Source: Micromonospora peucetia
GTDB taxonomy: Bacteria; Actinomycetota; Actinomycetes; Mycobacteriales; Micromonosporaceae
Length of the DNA stretch: 64,000 nt
Direction of reading: 5' to 3'
Assembly: GCF_900091625.1 (NCBI RefSeq)
Contig: NZ_FMIC01000002.1
Span: forward strand, 4,402,001 to 4,466,000
Shown: positions 59,435 to 64,000 of the stretch, one piece after another
How positions within the stretch are numbered: the first letter of the stretch is position 1
How the letters are laid out: every line of letters begins with the position of its first letter
Position numbers and translations under genes: made by a program
Notes under the pieces: model-generated
What the model was told of the DNA's origin: nothing
Database searches by the model: none
What the model saw: only the letters and a program-made list of their open reading frames with translations

Positions 59435-60081
59435 TAATTCGGCGTGTCGTGTCGTACGCCGGACGTGGACGCCCCTGGCGCGGACCGGCCGCGCTCAGTC
59501 GCGGGCGAGAATCCGTCGAGGTAGACCGAGACGAAGTCGGCGGCGAAGGCTGCCCTGGAGTACGACGGGGTCGGTTTGAACCAACGGACCGAGAGCCACA
59601 GCGAGTCACGCAGCATGCCGTGCAGCACGCGCACCGGGATGTCGTTGCGGAAGTCGCCCCTGGCAATGCCGGCCTCGAGTACCTGGATCCAGGCCCGCTG
59701 GATCACGGCGGCCGACTCGCGGATGTGCTCGTAGCCGTTGATCGTGGGCAGGTAGGTGCTCGAGTTCTGGTAGATCTCGGTCGCATGCGGGTGGGCCTCG
59801 ATGTTGGCCAGCGAGCTCGTCACGAGCTCGCGTAGCTGGGCCGCCGGGCTCTCCTCGGACGCCAGCACCTTGGTGTAGCGGTAGGTCAGGTCGGTCAGGT
59901 AGTCCGAAATGATCGCGTTGACCATCTCGTCCTTGGACTTGAAGTGGTGGTAGAGGCTGCCCGAGAGGATGCCGACCGAGTCGGCGATCTCGCGGACGGT
60001 CGTGGCGCCGATCCCCTTGGTCGCGAACAGGTGCGCAGCGTTGTCGAGGATGACCGAGCGGCGGTCCTGGGTTGTCGACAT
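59434..60081 (-). CDS. kstR2: TetR-family repressor, KstR2 homologue
   Basis: A 215-residue TetR protein. The DNA-binding part reads NAAHLFATKGIGATTVREIADSVGILSGSLYHHFKSKDEMV, close to M. tuberculosis KstR2. The C-terminal LRDSLWLSVRWFKPTPSYS parallels the RDTTWVSVRWYRPGG of KstR2. KstR2 represses the C/D-ring genes and is released by HIP-CoA. ATG at 60081 was preferred over 60108 because GGGAG precedes it and the shorter start fits the family. An operator lies upstream (60114-60127), so it is probably autoregulated, and ten more copies are spread through the window. Confidence 0.9.
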   Translation of the reverse strand: MSTTQDRRSVILDNAAHLFATKGIGATTVREIADSVGILSGSLYHHFKSKDEMVNAIISDYLTDLTYRYTKVLASEESPAAQLRELVTSSLANIEAHPHATEIYQNSSTYLPTINGYEHIRESAAVIQRAWIQVLEAGIARGDFRNDIPVRVLHGMLRDSLWLSVRWFKPTPSYSRAAFAADFVSVYLDGFSPATERGRSAPGASTSGVRHDTPN

Positions 60082-60113
60082 CTGGGGTGCTCCCGGTTCC
60101 TCGAGCATGTTTG

Positions 60114-60127
60114 GTCAAGCGCTTGTT
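60114..60127. promoter_or_regulatory. KstR2-type operator (one mismatch), autoregulatory
   Basis: GTCAAGCGCTTGTT differs only at the first base. It overlaps the likely -10 of the regulator gene (TATAAA read on the minus strand, 60131-60126), a position fit for autorepression. Confidence 0.83.
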
Positions 60128-60174
60128 TATATCACTTCGGCACCTCCCGTGCTTGGTGGAGGTGGAGACCTCCC

Positions 60175-60203
60175 TTGACCGGTGAGGCTGCGCCGCCTAT
60201 TAT
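60175..60203 (+). promoter_or_regulatory. sigma70-type promoter of the 60280 operon
   Basis: TTGACC (60175-60180) and TATTAT (60198-60203) are separated by 17 bases. The operator at 60211-60224 covers the expected start site, so a bound repressor would block initiation. Confidence 0.7.
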
Positions 60204-60210
60204 ACGGCCA

Positions 60211-60224
60211 ACCAAGCGCTCGTT
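60211..60224. promoter_or_regulatory. KstR2-type operator (one mismatch)
   Basis: ACCAAGCGCTCGTT differs by one base in the right half. It is 8 bases downstream of the -10 and 56 bases before the ATG at 60280. Confidence 0.8.
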
Positions 60225-60279
60225 CGGTTGCGAGAGGGGCTGCGCTCCGGACCCCGATCAGCCGAAAGGGGCTGCCCGT

Positions 60280-61233
60280 ATGTCCGACCCGAGGACCGGT
60301 CCGATCCCCACCGTCCTGCCCGGCAGCGGCGGTCGTCCACCCGTCTCCAGGCCTGACGAGGGGGCCGGCCTGCTTGCCGGCCGCGTCGTCCTCGTCACCG
60401 GCGCCGCCAACGGGTTGGGGGCGGCATACGCGCGCGGCATCGCCGCGGCCGGGGCACACGTGGTCGCCGTCGACGTCGACGAGAAGGGACTCGAGCGGCT
60501 CAGCGGGCAGCTCGCCGCAGTTGGTGGGCGCGGCTCGAGCAGGGTCGCCGACGTCGCGGACTGGGCGACCGCGCACGACCTCGTGCGTGACTGTCTCGCA
60601 GAGCACGGCCAGCTCGACGGCCTCGTCAACAACGCTGGCGTCTTCGCCATGGCTCACGCCGGCACCGAGTCCGAGGCCATGGCGCGCCGGATGCTCGAGG
60701 TCAACGTGCTCGGCACCATCGCCTGGGGCAACGCCGCGATCGCGGCGATGCGCACCCAGGGCCACGGGGTTCTGGTCAACGTCACCTCAGGCGAGCAGAT
60801 GGGCCGTGCCGAGACGGCCGTGTACGGGGCGACGAAGGCCGCGATCGCCACGCTCACCTACGCGTGGGCAGCCGAGCTCGCCGAGGCCGGGATCCGCGTC
60901 AACGCGATCTCCCCGAACGCGCAGACCCAGATGGCCGAGGTGCTCGAGCAGTTCCGCGGTGCCCCGAGCGGGCAGAACGCGGGGATCGCGCCCGAGGCCA
61001 ACGTGCCGCTGCTGCTCTACCTGCTCTCAGACCTCAGCGTCGAGCTCACCGGTCAGGTGCTGCGCTCCAACGGTCCCGAGCTCATGCTGACGACCCACCC
61101 GGCGCTCGTCGACCCCGTGCTGCGGCACGCGGCGTGGACCCCGGAGCGGATCGCCGAGGCCGTCACGGCGCGGCTGCGGCCGTACCTGGCGCCCCTCGGG
61201 GTGCGCCGGGTGCGCATCGAATACCTCGACTGA
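60280..61233 (+). CDS. short-chain dehydrogenase (HSD17B4-like type)
   Basis: A 317-residue SDR with a 30-residue Pro/Gly-rich N-terminal extension. VTGAANGLGAAYARGIAAAGAHVVAVDVDE (NAD-type acidic end of beta-2), NNAGVF, NVTSGEQMG and YGATK are all intact. The long C-terminus after SNGPELMLTT carries an extra helix (PERIAEAVTARLRPYL). It is similar in type to the SDR at 49763. It probably oxidises a hydroxyacyl-CoA or ring alcohol in the regulon. ATG 60280 is preceded by GAAAGGGG. Confidence 0.85.
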   Translation: MSDPRTGPIPTVLPGSGGRPPVSRPDEGAGLLAGRVVLVTGAANGLGAAYARGIAAAGAHVVAVDVDEKGLERLSGQLAAVGGRGSSRVADVADWATAHDLVRDCLAEHGQLDGLVNNAGVFAMAHAGTESEAMARRMLEVNVLGTIAWGNAAIAAMRTQGHGVLVNVTSGEQMGRAETAVYGATKAAIATLTYAWAAELAEAGIRVNAISPNAQTQMAEVLEQFRGAPSGQNAGIAPEANVPLLLYLLSDLSVELTGQVLRSNGPELMLTTHPALVDPVLRHAAWTPERIAEAVTARLRPYLAPLGVRRVRIEYLD

Positions 61234-61278
61234 CCCGACGTCCGACACCCGAACGACCTCCGAACCGACAGGAGCCCG

Positions 61279-62094
61279 ATGTCCGCCACGATCAACCCGC
61301 TCTGCGTCAGTGGCATGGCCGCGATGTCCTGGGCCCTGCCCGAGGAGGTCGCGATGTACCGGCGTACCGGCACCGACCTCGTCGGCCTGCAAGGCGGCAA
61401 GGTCGCCCCCTTCGGCGTGCCGGCCCTCGGCGACCTGCTCGCCGAGCACGACGTACGGCTCGGCTACCTCGTGCACAGCTTCACCGCCCATCCGGACGAC
61501 GAGTCGGGCTGGGCACAGCAGGTCGCGGCGCTGCAGACCGGCGTCGTCAACGCCCGTACGCTCGGGGCCGACCTCGTCTACCTCACGTCGGGCCCCTCGG
61601 CACACCTGACGTGGGAGGAGGCGGCCGACCGGTTCGCCGAGCGGATCATGCCGGTCGTGGCCACCGCCCGTGAGCACGGGGTGCGCCTCGGCGTGGAGAA
61701 CACCCTGCCGGTCAGGTGCGACCTCAGCTTCACGCACACCGCGCGGGACGCCCTCGCCCTGGCCGACCTCTGCGGCATCGGCATCTGCCTCGACCTCTAC
61801 TGCTGCTGGCAGGAGCGCGGCCTGACCGACCTGGTCCGCGAGCGGGTCGCGCAGATCGAGATCCTGCAGGTGTCCGACTTCCGGGTCGGCACCTCGACCT
61901 TCCCGAACCGGTGGGTGCCCGGGGACGCCGACCTGCCGATGGCCGGCCTGCTGGGGAGCGTGCTGCGGGCTGGTTACACCGGCATCGTCGACGTCGAGTT
62001 GCTCGGCCCGGCCATCGAGGCCGAGGGCGCCGAGTCGGCGGTGACCCGCTCGATCACGTGGATGCGCGAGCAGGTCGCGGCGGCGTGCCCCTGA
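61279..62094 (+). CDS. sugar phosphate isomerase/epimerase-like TIM-barrel protein
   Basis: A 271-residue xylose-isomerase-type TIM barrel. GTDLVGLQGGKVAPFG, ARTLGADLVYLTSGPSAHLTWEEAADRF, RLGVENTLPVRCDLSF with the metal Glu, ICLDLYCCWQERGLTDLV with Asp, VSDFRVGTS and VDVELLGPAIEAEG give the usual Glu/Asp/His/Glu ligand layout. Such proteins isomerise sugars or hydroxy acids. A member in a KstR2-like regulon is not something I know from steroid pathways. ATG 61279 has AGGAGCCCG; spacing to the SDR gene is 45 bases, so they form one operon. Confidence 0.8.
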   Translation: MSATINPLCVSGMAAMSWALPEEVAMYRRTGTDLVGLQGGKVAPFGVPALGDLLAEHDVRLGYLVHSFTAHPDDESGWAQQVAALQTGVVNARTLGADLVYLTSGPSAHLTWEEAADRFAERIMPVVATAREHGVRLGVENTLPVRCDLSFTHTARDALALADLCGIGICLDLYCCWQERGLTDLVRERVAQIEILQVSDFRVGTSTFPNRWVPGDADLPMAGLLGSVLRAGYTGIVDVELLGPAIEAEGAESAVTRSITWMREQVAAACP

Positions 62095-62098
62095 GCGC

Positions 62099-62860
62099 TC
62101 AGGGCACGTCCGCCCACCGCGGCGCGCGCTTGGCGACGAACGCGGCCGCGCCCTCGGCGGCATCCGGCCCGGCGAGCAGCTCGAGGGTCGCGAGTCGGTT
62201 GACCGCGGCGAAATCACGTTCGCGGGTGTCCAGGCTCAGGTGCATGAGCCGCTTGGTCGCCAGCACCGCCGCCGGAGAGTGGGTCGCGATCCGGGCGCCG
62301 AGCGCGAGCGCGCGCGGGAGGACCTCGTCGGCGGGGACCACGGCGTTGACCAGGCCCAGCTCGTGGGCCCGGGCCGCCGGAAGCGGCTCGGTCGTCAGTC
62401 CGAGCTCGAGGGCGACGGCGACCGGCAGGCGACGGGGCAGGTCGGTGCCGCCCTCGGAGGCGGCGATGCCGCGCCCCACCTCGGGCAGTGCGAAGTAGGC
62501 GTGCTCGGCCGCGACGACGAGGTCGCAGGCGAGGGCGAGCTCGAAGCCGCCGCCGACGGCGGGCCCGTTGACCGCGGCGATGACCGGCTTGCGGTAACCG
62601 CCGCGCAGCAGCGTCAGCGGACTGCGTGCCACGTCGACCAGGCGCCCCTCGGCTGCGGCACGCAGGTCCATCCCGGCGCTGAAGGACAGCTCTCCGGTGC
62701 CGGTCAGCACGACCGCGCGCACGCCCGGGTCCGCGTCGTACCCGAGCAGGGCGTCGGTCATCGCCAGGAGGGTGTCGGGGTCGAGGGCGTTACGCACCCG
62801 CGGCCTGTTGATCCTGATGACACCCACCGCGTCAACGCGTTCGCACACCACTGTGCCCAT
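62099..62860 (-). CDS. enoyl-CoA hydratase/isomerase (crotonase family)
   Basis: A 253-residue crotonase: oxyanion-hole segments FSAGMDLRA and GPAVGGGFELALACDLVVAAEHAYFALPEVGRGI, where the Glu of LPEVG occupies a catalytic position. KPVIAAVNG and ATKRLMHLSLDT are standard. It hydrates, isomerises or opens an acyl-CoA ring. It is not obviously EchA20 from the wording I recall, so no symbol is given. It diverges from ipdA across an exact KstR2 box and converges with the TIM-barrel gene (four bases between stops). Confidence 0.87.
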   Translation of the reverse strand: MGTVVCERVDAVGVIRINRPRVRNALDPDTLLAMTDALLGYDADPGVRAVVLTGTGELSFSAGMDLRAAAEGRLVDVARSPLTLLRGGYRKPVIAAVNGPAVGGGFELALACDLVVAAEHAYFALPEVGRGIAASEGGTDLPRRLPVAVALELGLTTEPLPAARAHELGLVNAVVPADEVLPRALALGARIATHSPAAVLATKRLMHLSLDTRERDFAAVNRLATLELLAGPDAAEGAAAFVAKRAPRWADVP

Positions 62861-62919
62861 CGTCCCACCCTCCTGCGCATTAGGGTCTTGACCCTTTCCC
62901 GATGGCTGTTAGTCTACCA

Positions 62920-62933
62920 ACCAAGCGCTTGCT
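62920..62933. promoter_or_regulatory. KstR2-type operator (exact consensus)
   Basis: ACCAAGCGCTTGCT lies between divergent starts at 62860 and 63033 and should control both the crotonase gene and ipdAB. Confidence 0.88.
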
Positions 62934-63032
62934 ACACGGTGGCCCGGCCACGGATGCCCGGCACGCGACTCGCTTTCGCACCGCTCGCCACCGCGCTCGA
63001 GTAGTGCCCCGAGACGGAACGATGAGGGACAC

Positions 63033-63893
63033 ATGGCCGACAAGACTCTGACAACCCGCGACGTCGTGTCGCGGCTCGAATCCGGGATGATCATCGGCAT
63101 CGGGGGATGGGGCTCACGGCGCAAGCCCATGGCCCTCGTGCGCGAGATCCTGCGCTCCGACCTCAAGGACCTGACCATCGTCAGCTACGGCGGGCCGGAC
63201 GTCGGCCTGCTCTGCGCCGCGGGCAAGGTCAAGAAGGTCGTCTTCGGTTTCGTCTCGCTCGACAGCATCGCCCTTGACCCGCACTTCCGCGCCGCGCGGC
63301 AGAAAGGCGCCGTCGAGGTCGCCGAGGTCGACGAGGGCATGCTCCAGTGGGGGCTGTACGCCGCCGGCATCCGCCTGCCCTTCCTGCCGACCCGCGCCGG
63401 GCTCGGGTCGGACGTCCTGAAGCACAATCCCGACCTCAAGCTCGTCCAGGACCCGTACGGCACCGAGCAGCTCGTGGCCATGCCGCCGCTGCGCCTCGAC
63501 GCGGCCCTCGTGCACATGAACCGCGCCGACGCCCAGGGCAACGGCCAGTTCCTCGGACCCGACCCGTACTTCGACGACCTCTACTGCCTCGCCGCCGACA
63601 AGGCCTTCATGTCCTGCGAGCGGATCGTGCCCACGGCCGAGCTCAGCGCCGCCGGCCACTCGGCGACGATCAAGATCAACCGTCAGCTCGTCACCGGCGT
63701 CGTCGAGACCCCGAACGGCGCGCACTTCACCTCCTGCGCCCCCGACTACGAACGCGACGAGGCCTTCCAGCGTGAGTACGTCAAGGCCGCCGGTGACCCG
63801 CAGGCCTGGGCCAAGTTCGAGAAGCGATACCTGTCCGGTACGGAAGATGACTACCAGGCGGCCGTCGCCGCCCGAGCCGAGGAGGTCGCATGA
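63033..63893 (+). CDS. ipdA: IpdA, COCHEA-CoA hydrolase alpha subunit
   Basis: A 286-residue CoA-transferase-fold protein. SGMIIGIGGWGSRRKPMALVREILRSDLKDLTIVSYGGPDVGLLCAAGKVKKVVFGFVSLDS, DEGMLQWGL, LPFLPTRAGLGSDV, MPPLRLDAALVHMN and DPYFDDLYCLAADKAFMS match IpdA nearly line by line. IpdAB is a hydrolase that opens the last steroid ring in HIP degradation. Glu101 in DEGML lies in the region of its essential Glu. ipdB overlaps its stop. Confidence 0.93.
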   Translation: MADKTLTTRDVVSRLESGMIIGIGGWGSRRKPMALVREILRSDLKDLTIVSYGGPDVGLLCAAGKVKKVVFGFVSLDSIALDPHFRAARQKGAVEVAEVDEGMLQWGLYAAGIRLPFLPTRAGLGSDVLKHNPDLKLVQDPYGTEQLVAMPPLRLDAALVHMNRADAQGNGQFLGPDPYFDDLYCLAADKAFMSCERIVPTAELSAAGHSATIKINRQLVTGVVETPNGAHFTSCAPDYERDEAFQREYVKAAGDPQAWAKFEKRYLSGTEDDYQAAVAARAEEVA

Positions 63894-64000
63894 GCAGCAC
63901 CGTCACCGGGTCTGCGGACCAGCCCACGGGCAGCGCCATCACTGCCGACGCGCCGGTGACCCGCGCCGAGTACTGCGCGGTCGCCGTGGCGGACGCGTTC
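63890..64000 (+). CDS. ipdB: IpdB, COCHEA-CoA hydrolase beta subunit (N-terminal part)
   Basis: ATG 63890 overlaps the ipdA stop by four bases and the frame stays open to the window edge (37 codons). After a Ser/Thr/Ala-rich extension, VTRAEYCAVAVADAF matches the conserved start of IpdB (TRAEVCAVACAELF). The 24-residue extension before it is longer than I expect. The catalytic body is outside the window. Confidence 0.85.
   Translation, partial: MSSTVTGSADQPTGSAITADAPVTRAEYCAVAVADAF

Noticed and set aside
62099..62860. Naming the crotonase EchA20
   Set aside because: The wording around the active site differs from the EchA20 sequence I recall; only the neighbourhood suggests it.
1..64000. 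tRNA, rRNA, phage integration site or plasmid origin
   Set aside because: No tRNA-like cloverleaf, rRNA segment, att duplication or replication gene was recognised on either strand.

Overview
The window is very GC-rich, is packed with overlapping ATGA/GTGA gene junctions, uses many GTG starts, and encodes several F420-type oxidoreductases (three LLM-class enzymes and one Ddn-like protein). This points to an actinomycete; the genus cannot be fixed from the sequence. It looks like a mosaic of four parts.

Part 1 (1-8000) is ordinary accessory DNA: a DUF1963-like fragment, a SnoaL-like protein, scraps of a serine recombinase and a subtilase, a MocR regulator divergent from an aminotransferase/MFS pair with overlapping start codons, and a secreted protein made of three 83-residue Cys-rich repeats.

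Part 2 (8080-34798 and 40367-64000) is one large catabolic regulon. A TetR regulator closely resembling KstR2 (59434-60081) lies among eleven copies of a 14-bp palindrome. Seven match the KstR2 consensus AnCAAGnnCTTGnT exactly and four are degenerate; they sit before nearly every operon. The genes they flank include (i) a rearranged igr operon: FadD17-like ligase, FadE29/FadE28-like dehydrogenases, ChsH2, ChsH1 and Ltp2, for removing a propionyl-type steroid side chain; (ii) HIP (steroid C/D ring) genes: FadD3-like ligase, FadA6-like thiolase, IpdA and the start of IpdB; and (iii) an oligopeptide-type ABC importer with two solute-binding lipoproteins, an alpha-methylacyl-CoA racemase-like enzyme, a one-chain fused hydratase, nine SDR-type proteins (one fused to a SnoaL-like domain, two lacking canonical catalytic residues), two MFS proteins, MmgE/PrpD, a TIM-barrel isomerase and others. 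No ring A/B genes (kshAB, hsaABCD) and no mce4 genes are present. The regulon therefore looks built to import and degrade a carboxylated C/D-ring steroid remnant or related isoprenoid acid; the substrate is inference.

Part 3 (about 34800-40130) interrupts the regulon with an apparent disulfide-rich peptide locus: a 68-residue precursor with ten Cys in its last 43 residues after an ASA site, a MauE/DoxX-type membrane protein, a thioredoxin-fold protein with CEAC, a peptidase-less ABC exporter and an S26 signal peptidase. I see no lanthionine or radical-SAM enzyme, so this looks like an export and disulfide-formation system and is the best candidate for an undescribed system.

Part 4 (about 42700-44455) is an IS200/IS605 element (tnpA, tnpB) inserted between a KstR2 box and the operon at 44472. 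A 56-bp palindrome carries both transposase starts. No tRNA, rRNA or CRISPR was seen.
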